From Kineosporiaceae bacterium (GTDB lineage Bacteria; Actinomycetota; Actinomycetes; Actinomycetales; Kineosporiaceae), in the NCBI GenBank assembly GCA_016713225.1, contig JADJPO010000003.1, forward strand, positions 186,001-250,000: a stretch of DNA of 64,000 nt. Reading direction: 5' to 3'. Under the pieces are notes generated by a model, which was given only the letters and a program-made list of their open reading frames with translations, ran no database searches and had not been told where the DNA came from. Of the stretch, positions 1 through 8,384 are shown in pieces. Positions within the stretch are counted from its first letter, which is position 1; each line of letters opens with the position of its first letter. Both the position numbers and the translations under genes were made by a program.

Positions 1-398
1 GCCTGGCTGCGGCGGCGGTCCACGATCGGCTGCGTTCGGTGGACGACGACGTGGTGAGCATGTCCGCCGCGGCGGGGGCCACCCGAGACGGCGCGCTGAC
101 CCTGGCGGTGCGCGAGGCGCTGACCACGGGCGGGGTGTGTCGCCCCGGTGACGTGCTGGGCATCGTGGCCGGTGACATCGTGGTGGTCGGCGCCGAGCTG
201 GTCGAGGTGGGGGGCGCCGTCCTGGAACGGCTGCTGACCGGAGGTGGGGAACTGGTGAGCCTGGTGGTGGGCGAGGACGCGCCGCCACACGTGGCGCCCG
301 CGCTGGCGGCGCTGGTGCGTCGCGGCCACCCGGGGGTGGAGGTCGTGGTGCTCGACGGTGGCCAGCCGAGGTACCCGATCCTCATCGGAGTGGAGTGA
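1..398 (+). CDS. DAK/YloV (FakA-like) protein, 3' end only
   Basis: The reading frame is open from the window edge and ends in PRYPILIGVE, the typical tail of the long DhaL/DegV-type proteins (YloV/FakA family) that precede recG in actinobacteria. In Firmicutes, FakA is the ATP-binding subunit of fatty acid kinase. Only about 131 C-terminal residues are present, so the kinase domain lies outside the window. Residues after DDDVVSMSAAAGATRDG alternate glycine- and valine-rich strands, as in the C-terminal domain. The internal GTG at 39 is not the start because the frame continues upstream without a stop. recG follows after 6 nt, suggesting one operon. The family assignment rests on the tail and the context. 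Confidence 0.75.
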   Translation, partial: LAAAAVHDRLRSVDDDVVSMSAAAGATRDGALTLAVREALTTGGVCRPGDVLGIVAGDIVVVGAELVEVGGAVLERLLTGGGELVSLVVGEDAPPHVAPALAALVRRGHPGVEVVVLDGGQPRYPILIGVE

Positions 399-404
399 GA
401 TCCC

Positions 405-2600
405 TTGTCGCTGAAGCTGTCCGACCCGCTCGGCCCGGTGCTGGGACTGCGCAGTGCCAAGCTGCTGGAGGCCCAGCTCGAGCTGCGCACCGTCGGTGAC
501 CTGTTGCGCCATTTCCCGCGGCGCTACGAGCGGTACGGCCAGCTGACCACGATCGCCGACCTGCCCGACGGGGTGGAGGTCTCGTTGGTCGCCGAGGTGG
601 TCAGCGCCGAGCTGGTCGAGATGCGTCAGCGCAAGGGATATCTGCTCAAGGTGGTGGTCACCGACGGCGAGGACCGGCTGCCCATGACGTTCTTCCAGGG
701 GTGGCGGCTGAAGTCCGCGTTCTCCGTGGGGCGGCGGATGCTGTTCTCGGGCACCGTGTCGATGTTCCGCAATCAGCGTCAGCTGACCCACCCGAAGTGG
801 ACCCCGCTCGAGACCGACGGCTTCACCGAGGCCGACGCGCAACGCCCGATCCCGGTGTACCCGGCCACCGCCAAGGTCGCTCAGCACCAGATCCGCACCA
901 GTGTCGGCATGGTGCTGGACATCCTCGCCCCGGTGGACGACCCGCTGCCCGAGTCGGTGCGACAGCGGATGCGGTTGATGGAGTTGGGCGACGCGCTGCG
1001 GGTGGTGCACCGCCCCTCGACCGATGCCGCGGGCTACTCGGCGCTGCGCCGGTTCATCTACGAGGAGGCGTTCGTGCTGCAGGTGGCGCTGGCCCGGCGC
1101 CGGCACGAGGCCGCCCAGTTCCCGGCGACGCCGCGCCCGGCGGTTCAGGGCGGCATCCTGGACGCCTTCGACATCTCGTTGCCCTTCACCCTCACCGAGG
1201 GCCAGATGCAGGTGGGCCGCCAGATCAGTGACGACCTGGCCCGCTCCCACCCGATGCACCGGCTGTTGCAGGGCGAGGTGGGCTCGGGTAAGACCCTCGT
1301 GGCGTTGCGGGCGATGCTCACGGTGGTCGACACCGGCGGCCAGGCGGCGTTGCTGGCGCCGACGGAAGTGCTTGCGGCACAGCACTTCCGATCGATCTCG
1401 GCGATGCTGGGGGACATCGGTCAGGGGGGACTGTTCGGTGGTGACACCTCGACCCGGGTGGTGCTGCTGACCGGGTCGATGCCGACCGCGGCCCGCCGGG
1501 CGGCGTTGCTGCAGATCGCCTCCGGCGAGGCGGGGATCGTGATCGGCACCCATGCCCTGCTGCAGCGCCAGGTCAGTTTCGCCGATCTGGCGCTGGCCGT
1601 GGTCGACGAACAGCACCGGTTCGGCGTCGAACAGCGGGACATGTTGCGCGACAAGGGACGCCAGACGCCGCACCTGTTGGTGATGACCGCGACCCCGATC
1701 CCGCGGACCGTGGCCATGACCGTGTTCGGTGACCTCGAGACCTCGGTGTTGCTGGAGGTGCCAGCGGGTCGTTCCGAGGTGGTCACCCACGTGGTCGATC
1801 TGGCCACCAATCCGGATTGGTACCAACGGATCTGGTTCCGGTTGCGCGAAGAGGTCGAGAACGGCCACCAGGCCTACGTGGTGTGCCCGCGCATCGAGGT
1901 CGGCGAGGACGACGGGCCGTTGCGTCCCGAGGACGCCCCGGCCGGGGACGGGTTGTTCCCCGAGGAGGAGGAGGCCCCGCAGCGCCCGCTGCGCGCCGTC
2001 CTCGAGGTGGTCGAGGAGCTGCGCGCCACGGCCGCCTTGTCGGGCCTGCGGATCGAGGCCCTGCACGGCCGCATGCCGGCGGAGGAGCGCGAGCTGGTGA
2101 TGCGCGACTTCGCGGCGGGCGCGGTGCACGTGCTGGTGGCCACCACGGTGATCGAGGTGGGGGTCGACGTGGCCAACGCCACGGCCATGGTGGTGCTGGA
2201 GGCCGACCGGTTCGGCATGTCCCAGTTGCACCAGCTGCGCGGCCGCGTGGGCCGTGGGGTCGCCAAGGGCGTGTGCCTGTTGGTCACCGACAGCCGTCAG
2301 GGCACCCCGGCCCGCACCCGGGTGGAGGTGGTCTCGCTCACCCCGGACGGCTTCGCGTTGGCCCGGGCCGACCTGGATCTGCGCCGCGAGGGCGATGTGC
2401 TGGGTGCCGCCCAGTCGGGCAGCAAGTCCTCACTGCGCAAGCTGCGGGTGCTGCGCGACGAGGACACGATCATCGATGCTCGTCGCGAGGCCACGGCCCT
2501 GGTGGCCGCCGACCCCGGTCTGGTGCACCACCCGGCGCTGGCCCAGGCGCTCGAAGAACTGCTGGACGACGAGCGCGAGGCCTACCTCGATCGCACCTGA
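405..2600 (+). CDS. recG: ATP-dependent DNA helicase RecG
   Basis: RecG is a superfamily 2 helicase that reverses stalled replication forks and processes Holliday junctions. The 731-residue product has an N-terminal wedge/OB region (about 1-250), Walker A GEVGSGKT at 290-297, the RecG-specific DEQHRFG box from residue 401, the TATPIPRT motif, and a C-terminal helicase lobe with QLHQLRGRVGRG. An acidic, proline-rich insert (about residues 505-530) separates conserved blocks and looks like a lineage-specific loop. The start is TTG at 405, six nt after the upstream stop. The 3' end overlaps the convergent chemoreceptor gene by 19 bp. Confidence 0.96.
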   Translation: MSLKLSDPLGPVLGLRSAKLLEAQLELRTVGDLLRHFPRRYERYGQLTTIADLPDGVEVSLVAEVVSAELVEMRQRKGYLLKVVVTDGEDRLPMTFFQGWRLKSAFSVGRRMLFSGTVSMFRNQRQLTHPKWTPLETDGFTEADAQRPIPVYPATAKVAQHQIRTSVGMVLDILAPVDDPLPESVRQRMRLMELGDALRVVHRPSTDAAGYSALRRFIYEEAFVLQVALARRRHEAAQFPATPRPAVQGGILDAFDISLPFTLTEGQMQVGRQISDDLARSHPMHRLLQGEVGSGKTLVALRAMLTVVDTGGQAALLAPTEVLAAQHFRSISAMLGDIGQGGLFGGDTSTRVVLLTGSMPTAARRAALLQIASGEAGIVIGTHALLQRQVSFADLALAVVDEQHRFGVEQRDMLRDKGRQTPHLLVMTATPIPRTVAMTVFGDLETSVLLEVPAGRSEVVTHVVDLATNPDWYQRIWFRLREEVENGHQAYVVCPRIEVGEDDGPLRPEDAPAGDGLFPEEEEAPQRPLRAVLEVVEELRATAALSGLRIEALHGRMPAEERELVMRDFAAGAVHVLVATTVIEVGVDVANATAMVVLEADRFGMSQLHQLRGRVGRGVAKGVCLLVTDSRQGTPARTRVEVVSLTPDGFALARADLDLRREGDVLGAAQSGSKSSLRKLRVLRDEDTIIDARREATALVAADPGLVHHPALAQALEELLDDEREAYLDRT

Positions 2601-3887
2601 TCGACCAGGTCGGACAGTCCGGAGCCGATGTCTCGGGTCGCGGCGGTCACCACGGCCGTCTGTTCGGCGACCTCGTTCAGCACCTGGGACTGCTGCTCGA
2701 CCGAGTCGGCGATCACGTTCTGGGCCCGGTGGATCTCGCCCACCAGGGCGCTGGTGGTGGCGAAGCTGCGGGCCACCCGCTCGGTCTCCTCGACGACGCC
2801 CTCGATCACCGAGCGCACCTTGTCGGCCGAGGCGGCCGTCTCCTGGGCGAGGCCCTTGACCTCCTGGGCCACGACGGCGAAGCCCTTGCCGAGCTCACCG
2901 GCCCGGGCCGCCTCGATGGTGGCGTTGAGGCTGAGCAGGTTCGTCTGCCCGGCCAGCTGGGCGATCATCTGGTTGACCTCCGAGATCTCACCCATCGCCC
3001 GTTCCAGCCGTCGCACCTCCTCGGCCGCGGTGGACGCCGTCCGCTCACCGTTCCCGGCGGTCTCGGCGGCCTCCTGGCAGCGCTGGGCCACCTCGGCGAT
3101 GCTGCGGCGCAGCAGGTCGGCCTGCTGTTCGAGCTGGTCGACGGCCAGCGTGGCGTCGGCGACCCGTCCCCGGAGCTGTTCGGCGCGGTCACTGACCCCG
3201 GCGCGAGCTGTGTCCATCTCGGCCAGCCGGCGGCGTTCGGCCTCGGCCTCGACCTCGATGGCCTCGGTGCGTGCGGTCTCGGCGGCGTGACGCTCCTGGT
3301 CGCGCTGACCGCGGCTGCGTTCGGCATCGAGCTCGGCGGCCTCGGCGAAGTGCCACAGCAGCAGGATGCCGGCCACCTCGATCACCACCGCGACGGCGTG
3401 GACCACGACCATGACCAGCACCTGCCCGAACGACAGGCCGTGCTCACCCATGGTCATGCCACCGGCGAAGACGCGCTCGGGGGCCATCAGGCCGAGCGTG
3501 AGGTGGTGCACCACGACGGCGCCGACGGTGAGCAGCAGCGGCCCCCACTGCTGGTAGAGCGCGACCAGGGCGATCGCGGACAGGATGAACAGGTGGGCGT
3601 GCACCTGGCCGCCGGACAGCTCGATGCCCATGAACGACCCCGCGACCAGGCCCAGAGCGGTCAGCTGCCCCTGAGCGACCTGACCGGGAGCGAACCGCGC
3701 GAGCAGGCCCATGGATCGCGACCATCATGGGCAGCATCACGGCCTCGACCAGGCTCATCGGCCCGAGCAGGCCGACCAGGAACAGCACCGGGACCTCGGC
3801 CCACAGACAGCCGGTGAGGATGCGGTGGCGGGCCTGCCACGACTCGGCCGTCATCTGGGAACCACGGGGCAGCCAATCCAGGGTCAT
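2582..3887 (-). pseudogene. Methyl-accepting chemotaxis protein, apparent single-base frameshift near the N-terminus
   Basis: Chemoreceptors sense ligands and control the CheA kinase. The main frame (from 3712 down to 2582) has hydrophobic helices, a coiled coil and the signature hairpin tip QTNLLSLNATIEAARAGELG, but starts in the middle of the membrane region. A different frame from the ATG at 3887 encodes the missing N-terminus, including RHRILTGCLWAEVPVLFLVG and a first membrane helix ending MMVAI. The two frames meet at about 3708-3715; removing one base (read ...ATC then ATG GGC CTG) joins them into a smooth membrane segment of roughly 435 residues in total. Either the gene is broken or the sequence contains a one-base error. 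Use of the internal ATG at 3712 is the alternative but would remove the first helix. Confidence 0.75.
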
Positions 3888-4009
3888 GGGGGGGCCATCG
3901 GCACGATGTGTGATCGAGTTGACCCGCTCAGGGCATCAGTCGGTGCTCTGGACGAGTCGGCGGCCCGGCTCGCCCGACAGGAGGGCCGCCGACCCGGGAC
4001 ACTGGACCC

Positions 4010-4582
4010 GTGACACGCATCATCGCCGGGAGCGCTGGCGGACGACGGATCAAGGCCCCCAAGGGCGAGGCCACCCGACCCACCAGTGGCCGGGTCCGGG
4101 AGGCGCTGTTCTCGGGACTGGAGTCGCGAGGCGCCCTGCGGGGGGCCAAGGTGCTCGACCTGTTCGCGGGCTCGGGCGCCCTGGGACTCGAGGCCGCCAG
4201 CCGCGGGGCCTCGGACGTCGTCCTGGTCGACTCCTCCCGCGAGGCGGCCGAGGTGGCCCGGCGCAACGCCACGACACTCGGCCTGCCCCAGGTCAGGGTC
4301 GTGCTGTCGTCGGTGCAGCGCTACCTGAGCGGCAACCCGCCGTTCCTGGCCGGATCGCCGGCCGATCTGGTGTTGCTCGACCCGCCCTACGTGCTGACCG
4401 AGGGGGAGCTCGGCGAGGTCCTGGGCATCCTGACGGACGGCTGGCTGGCCGACGGCGGCGTGGTCGTGGTCGAGCGCAGTGGGCGAAGCCCCGAACCACG
4501 TTGGCCGCAGGGCCTGCAGCGCACCGATGTCCGGCGCTACGGCGAGACCACGCTCTGGTACGCCGCGCCGCCCGCCGAGTAG
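4010..4582 (+). CDS. rsmD: 16S rRNA (guanine(966)-N(2))-methyltransferase
   Basis: RsmD methylates G966 of 16S rRNA with S-adenosylmethionine in the assembling small subunit. The 190-residue product begins MTRIIAGSAGGRRIKAPKG, has the RPTSGRVREALF block, the SAM-binding motif VLDLFAGSG at 48-56 and the catalytic DPPY at 124-127, which stacks on the target base in N2-guanine and N6-adenine methylases. The start is GTG at 4010. The TAG stop overlaps the first three bases of the hexamer that I read as the -10 element of coaD. The rsmD-coaD order is widely conserved in actinobacteria. Confidence 0.95.
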   Translation: MTRIIAGSAGGRRIKAPKGEATRPTSGRVREALFSGLESRGALRGAKVLDLFAGSGALGLEAASRGASDVVLVDSSREAAEVARRNATTLGLPQVRVVLSSVQRYLSGNPPFLAGSPADLVLLDPPYVLTEGELGEVLGILTDGWLADGGVVVVERSGRSPEPRWPQGLQRTDVRRYGETTLWYAAPPAE

Positions 4583-4592
4583 GTTGCGCCCC

Positions 4593-5114
4593 ATGACGGC
4601 TCCGACCGCCTCCCTGCGCCGGTGTGTCTGCCCCGGCAGCTACGACCCGGTGACCCACGGCCACTTGGACGTGGTGCACCGGGCCACCGAGCTGTTCGAC
4701 GAGGTCGTGGTGGCCGTGCTCACCAATCCCGCCAAACCCGGGCTGTTCACCCCTGCCGAGCGCATCGACCTGCTCGAGGCCAGCCTGGACGGCGCCCCTC
4801 GGGTCCGCATCGCCGAGGTCAGCGGAGCGCTGCTGGTCGACTTCTGCCGTGCGGTCGAGGCCGTGGCGGTGGTCAAGGGTCTGCGCTCGGGCACCGACTT
4901 CGCCTACGAGTTGCCGATGGCTCTGATGAATCGCCACCTGACCGGTCTCGAGACGGTGTTCCTGCCGGGGGATCCCCGGCTCGAACACGTGTCGTCCTCG
5001 CTGGTCAAGGAGGTGGCCGGGCTGGGCGGCGACGTCACCGGGCTGGTGCCGGACGTCGTCCGGGATCGCCTGCTCGACCGGTTGGCCGAGCGTCGCGGGG
5101 AGCGCGGCGCGTAG
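4593..5114 (+). CDS. coaD: Pantetheine-phosphate adenylyltransferase
   Basis: CoaD makes dephospho-CoA from 4'-phosphopantetheine and ATP, the penultimate step of coenzyme A synthesis. The 173-residue product has CPGSYDPVTHGHLDVVHRA at residues 13-31, with the nucleotidyl-transfer THGH motif at 21-24, and the VSSSLVKEVA block corresponding to the ISSTxVR motif. The ATG at 4593 is chosen because it places the conserved PGSYDPVT block near the N-terminus. TAGGTT (4580-4585) lies 7 nt before it, so the transcript may be leaderless. Family length is about 160 residues, so the protein is complete. Confidence 0.96.
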   Translation: MTAPTASLRRCVCPGSYDPVTHGHLDVVHRATELFDEVVVAVLTNPAKPGLFTPAERIDLLEASLDGAPRVRIAEVSGALLVDFCRAVEAVAVVKGLRSGTDFAYELPMALMNRHLTGLETVFLPGDPRLEHVSSSLVKEVAGLGGDVTGLVPDVVRDRLLDRLAERRGERGA

Positions 5115-5220
5115 ACGATTGGATCGCAGCGAGCTCGGCGAGGTAGCCTTGCCCGTCGGCCTCGCCGCCTCGTGGCGTGCGCCGAGATCGTTGTCGAAAC
5201 CTCGTCGAGGAAGGTGCACC

Positions 5221-5760
5221 ATCCGCCCGGATCCGCGGTCCCCGCTCGTGCTCGATACCCGTGAGCTGGGTCACCGCCCTGGAACCATGCGGAAGGTCTC
5301 CCGCGTCGTCGCGGCTCCGGCCGATCTGGGAACCGACGTGATCGGGATTCCCGAGGGCAGTGACCTGCAGTTGGACCTTCGGCTGGAGGCGGTGCTCGAG
5401 GGGGTCCTCGTCTCCGGATCCGTCCACGGGACGGCGCGGGGCGAATGTGTGCGGTGCCTGGACGACGTCCATCGTGAGGTGGACGCCGACCTACAGGAGC
5501 TGTACGCCTACGCCGAGCGTCGCCGCGAGGAGGGTGACGAGGACGACGACGAGGTGCGTGAGCTCCAGGACGAGTTGATCGACCTGGAACCTGCCCTGCG
5601 CGACACCATGGTTCCCGCACTGCCGTACCAACCGTTGTGCCGGGACGACTGCCCGGGTCTGTGCTCCGAGTGTGGGGCCCGCCTGGCGGACGACCCGGAC
5701 CACCGACACGAGACCATCGACTCGCGCTGGCAGGCGCTGGCCGAACTCGACACCGACTGA
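5221..5760 (+). CDS. yceD: DUF177/YceD family protein; probable non-canonical AUC start
   Basis: DUF177 proteins are encoded next to rpmF in most bacteria and are linked to 23S rRNA or ribosome biogenesis. The product has the conserved start region [18 protein letters not shown], the block [20 protein letters not shown], an acidic stretch ([10 protein letters not shown]) and a C-terminal [13 protein letters not shown] cysteine cluster. Relatives begin a few residues before DPRSPLV. In this frame no ATG, GTG or TTG lies there, but a strong ribosome-binding site GAGGAAGG (5207-5214) precedes an ATC codon at 5221 by 6 nt. Canonical alternatives are TTG at 5191 and TTG at 5119; neither has a good ribosome-binding site, and 5119 may be part of a -35 element. 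The gene is certain; the start is not. Confidence 0.85.
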   Translation: MRPDPRSPLVLDTRELGHRPGTMRKVSRVVAAPADLGTDVIGIPEGSDLQLDLRLEAVLEGVLVSGSVHGTARGECVRCLDDVHREVDADLQELYAYAERRREEGDEDDDEVRELQDELIDLEPALRDTMVPALPYQPLCRDDCPGLCSECGARLADDPDHRHETIDSRWQALAELDTD

Positions 5761-5810
5761 CGCTCTACCCGCTCGACCCCCGCAGCAGCACCCGACAAAG
5801 GAGAAGTCCC

Positions 5811-6014
5811 GTGGCCGTCCCCAAGCGGAAGATGTCCCGCAGCAACACGCGGTCCCGCCGCTCGCAGTGGAAGGCGACCGCGACCACCCTGACCACGACC
5901 GTCGAGGGCGGCCAGGTCAGCTACTCGCGTCCGCACCAGGCACACGTGGTCACCGACTCCGCGGGAACGCCGCTCTACCTCGAGTACAAGGGCCGCAAGG
6001 TCAAGGACCTCTGA
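5811..6014 (+). CDS. rpmF: 50S ribosomal protein L32, zinc-free form
   Basis: L32 is a small protein of the large ribosomal subunit. The 67-residue product starts [20 protein letters not shown] and ends [13 protein letters not shown]. It lacks the two CxxC pairs of the zinc-ribbon form, so it belongs to the cysteine-free (C-minus) type. Where both forms exist in actinobacteria the C-minus form is generally favoured when zinc is scarce; here it sits in the core locus and may be the only form. Start GTG at 5811 with ribosome-binding site AAAGGAG (5798-5804). It follows DUF177 by 50 nt and precedes rnc by 16 nt. Confidence 0.96.
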   Translation: MAVPKRKMSRSNTRSRRSQWKATATTLTTTVEGGQVSYSRPHQAHVVTDSAGTPLYLEYKGRKVKDL

Positions 6015-6030
6015 GCCGCCAGGGGGGCAG

Positions 6031-6792
6031 GTGAGCGCGAACGCGAGCGCCGGCACGCCGTCCGACCGGGAGGCGTTGCGCGCCCGGCTCGGCCTCTGCC
6101 TGCCCGAGGAGCTGCTCACGCTCGCCCTGACCCACCGCTCGTACGCCTATGAGAACGGTGGTCTGCCCACCAACGAACGGCTCGAGTTCCTCGGCGACGC
6201 CGTGCTGGGGCTGGTGGTCACCGAGACGCTCTATCGCGCCCACCCCGACCTGCCCGAGGGACAGCTGGCCAAGCTGCGAGCCGCCGTGGTCAACATGCGG
6301 GCGCTCGCGGAGGTCGCGCGCGGACTGGAGCTGGGCCCGCACCTGATGCTCGGCCGGGGGGAACAGACCAGTGGGGGGCAGGACAAGTCCTCGATCCTGG
6401 CCGACACCCTCGAGGCCCTGATCGGGGCGGTCTACCTGGACGCCGGCATCGAGGCCGCCGCGACGCTGGTGCACCACCTGCTGGACGAGTTGCTGCGCAC
6501 GTCGGCCCTGCGGGGGGCCGGCCTGGACTGGAAAACCAGCCTGCAGGAGCTGACGGCCAACCACTCCCTCGGCGTGCCGGAGTATCTCGTCGCCGAGGAG
6601 GGTCCCGACCACGCCAAGGTGTTCCATGCCACGGTCCGGGTCGGTGGCCTGGCCCGGGGGACCGGCAGCGGGCGCAGCAAGAAGGAGGCCGAGCAGATCG
6701 CGGCCTCCGCGGCGTTCACCGCGATCGAGGCCGAGGTCGGATCCGAGGTCGGGTCCGAGATGGTCGAGCCGGCCGAGCCGGCTGCTTCCTAG
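6031..6792 (+). CDS. rnc: Ribonuclease III
   Basis: RNase III cuts double-stranded RNA in rRNA and mRNA maturation. The 253-residue product has the signature [12 protein letters not shown] at 48-59, the second acidic cluster [19 protein letters not shown], and a C-terminal double-stranded RNA binding domain (about 165-232, with [16 protein letters not shown]). The tail contains a 12-bp in-frame duplication (6733-6756) encoding EVGS twice. Start GTG at 6031. mutM follows after 12 nt, the usual actinobacterial rpmF-rnc-mutM order. Confidence 0.96.
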   Translation: MSANASAGTPSDREALRARLGLCLPEELLTLALTHRSYAYENGGLPTNERLEFLGDAVLGLVVTETLYRAHPDLPEGQLAKLRAAVVNMRALAEVARGLELGPHLMLGRGEQTSGGQDKSSILADTLEALIGAVYLDAGIEAAATLVHHLLDELLRTSALRGAGLDWKTSLQELTANHSLGVPEYLVAEEGPDHAKVFHATVRVGGLARGTGSGRSKKEAEQIAASAAFTAIEAEVGSEVGSEMVEPAEPAAS

Positions 6793-6804
6793 GACGTCGG
6801 CGAG

Positions 6805-7710
6805 GTGCCCGAACTCCCCGAGGTCGAGGTGGTGCGCCGTGGCCTGGCCCGCTGGGTCGTCGGCACCACCATCGAGGCGGTCGAGGTGCGTCATCCGCGA
6901 CCGGTGCGAGCCCATCTGGCCGGACCACGGGATTTCGCCGACCGCCTGACCGGCGAGACGGTGCACGACGTCGTCCGGCGGGGCAAGTTCAGTTGGCTGG
7001 TGCTCGACACGGGAGCGCTGCTGGTGCACCTGGGCATGAGCGGGCAGCTGGTGCTGCAGCCCCCGGAGGCGCCGGCCGAACCCCACCTGCGGGTGCGCTT
7101 CTCGCTCGGCGGCGGCTCGCCTGCGCGCGCCGGGCGCGAGCTGCGCTTCGTCGACCAGCGGATGTTCGGTGGGCTGACCCCGACGACGCTGGTGCCGACG
7201 TCCGACGGTCTGCCGGCCGGGGTCGGCGAGGCAGCGACGGGGGAGTGGGTGGCGATGCTGCCGCCGCAGGTCTCCCACATCGCCCGGGACGCCCTCGACC
7301 CGCATCTGGACGTCGAGGCCCTGGTGCGTCGGCTGCGGACCCGGCGCACCGCGGTGAAGCGGGCGATCCTGGATCAGGGCCTGGTCTCGGGGATCGGCAA
7401 CATCTATGCCGACGAGGCGCTGTGGCGAGCCAGGCTGCACTACGACCGGCCGCTGCAGGACATCTCGCTCGCCAAGCTGCGTGAGCTGATCGGTCACGCC
7501 CGCGACGTGATGACCGAGGCCCTGGCGGTCGGCGGGACCAGCTTCGACGCCCTGTACGTCAACGTGAACGGCGAGTCGGGCTACTTCGAGCGCGGCCTGG
7601 CCGCCTACGGCCGGGAGGGCCTGCCGTGCGCGCGGTGTGGCACGCCGTTGCGCCGTGAGCGCTTCACCAACCGGTCATCGTTCCGGTGTCCGCGATGCCA
7701 GCGGCGCTAG
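6805..7710 (+). CDS. mutM: Formamidopyrimidine-DNA glycosylase
   Basis: MutM excises 8-oxoguanine and formamidopyrimidines from DNA and cleaves the abasic site. The 301-residue product starts [14 protein letters not shown], supplying the catalytic N-terminal proline and adjacent glutamate after Met removal. It has the conserved lysine loop [11 protein letters not shown], the helix-two-turn-helix region [14 protein letters not shown], and a C-terminal zinc finger CARCG...CPRCQ. Start GTG at 6805. The TAG stop (7708-7710) touches the DosR box that precedes the next gene. Confidence 0.96.
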   Translation: MPELPEVEVVRRGLARWVVGTTIEAVEVRHPRPVRAHLAGPRDFADRLTGETVHDVVRRGKFSWLVLDTGALLVHLGMSGQLVLQPPEAPAEPHLRVRFSLGGGSPARAGRELRFVDQRMFGGLTPTTLVPTSDGLPAGVGEAATGEWVAMLPPQVSHIARDALDPHLDVEALVRRLRTRRTAVKRAILDQGLVSGIGNIYADEALWRARLHYDRPLQDISLAKLRELIGHARDVMTEALAVGGTSFDALYVNVNGESGYFERGLAAYGREGLPCARCGTPLRRERFTNRSSFRCPRCQRR

Positions 7711-7733
7711 GGACTTGCGTCCCTGGGTAGCCT
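7710..7733 (+). promoter_or_regulatory. Probable DosR box and leaderless -10 element of dosR
   Basis: GGGACTTGCGTCCC at 7710-7723 is an inverted repeat (GGGAC, 4 nt, GTCCC) that matches the core of the mycobacterial DosR/DevR consensus. TAGCCT at 7728-7733 lies six nt before the GTG of the regulator gene, so the box would overlap the -35 region of a leaderless promoter. This is the arrangement expected for positive autoregulation. Sequence match and placement are seen; binding is inferred. Confidence 0.75.
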
Positions 7734-7739
7734 GATCCC

Positions 7740-8384
7740 GTGAGCGCTGACAACCGTGTTCGGGTCCTGGTGATCGACGACCACGAGATCGTCCGTCGAG
7801 GGGTGGTCGACGTCGTGGACGCCGACCCCCAGCTGACCGTGGTCGCCGAGGCGGGAACGGTGCTGGATGCCATCCGGCGCGCCGCGGCCGTGCGCCCGGA
7901 TGTCGCGATCGTCGACCTCAAACTCCCGGATGGCACGGGCATCGACGTGGTGCGGGCCCTGCGCAAGGACCATCCCGAGATCCGGTGCGTGGTGCTGACG
8001 TCGTTCGATGACGACCAGGCGGTCGAGGCGGCGCTGGACGCCGGCGCGTCCGCGTTCGTGTTGAAGTCGGTCCGTGGCACCGAGATCGCCGATGTGGTGC
8101 GCAAGGTGGCCGCCGGCAAGGTGCTGCTGGACGAGCGCTCGGTGGCGCGACGTCGGGCCGGGCACCACGACCCGACCGAGGCGCTCACCCCCACCGAGAA
8201 GAAGGTGCTGGAGCTGATCGGCGACGGGTTGTCCAACCGCGAGATCGGCACCAGCCTGGGGTTGGCCGAGAAGACCGTGAAGAACCACGTGACGGGGCTG
8301 TTGGCCAAGATGGGCTTCCGCCGCCGCACCCAGGCGGCTGCCTGGGTGGCCGGCAACCGGCAGACCAGCGGCTGGGGCGCCTAG
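7740..8384 (+). CDS. dosR: NarL-type response regulator, DosR/DevR-like
   Basis: DosR/DevR is the hypoxia and dormancy response regulator of mycobacteria. The 214-residue product has a receiver domain with acidic pair D13-D14, phospho-acceptor D59 in VAIVDLKLPDG and the LTSF switch threonine, then a LuxR-type helix-turn-helix (LSNREIGTSLGLAEKTVKNHVTGLLAKMGFRRRTQAA). The motifs DDHEIVRRG, the ADP(Q/E)L region and AEKTVKN resemble mycobacterial DosR closely. A DosR-type palindrome lies directly upstream, and a DosS-like heme kinase is encoded about 0.8 kb away on the other strand. The 3' end overlaps the convergent gene by 4 bp. Orthology is inferred from motifs and context. Confidence 0.85.
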   Translation: MSADNRVRVLVIDDHEIVRRGVVDVVDADPQLTVVAEAGTVLDAIRRAAAVRPDVAIVDLKLPDGTGIDVVRALRKDHPEIRCVVLTSFDDDQAVEAALDAGASAFVLKSVRGTEIADVVRKVAAGKVLLDERSVARRRAGHHDPTEALTPTEKKVLELIGDGLSNREIGTSLGLAEKTVKNHVTGLLAKMGFRRRTQAAAWVAGNRQTSGWGA

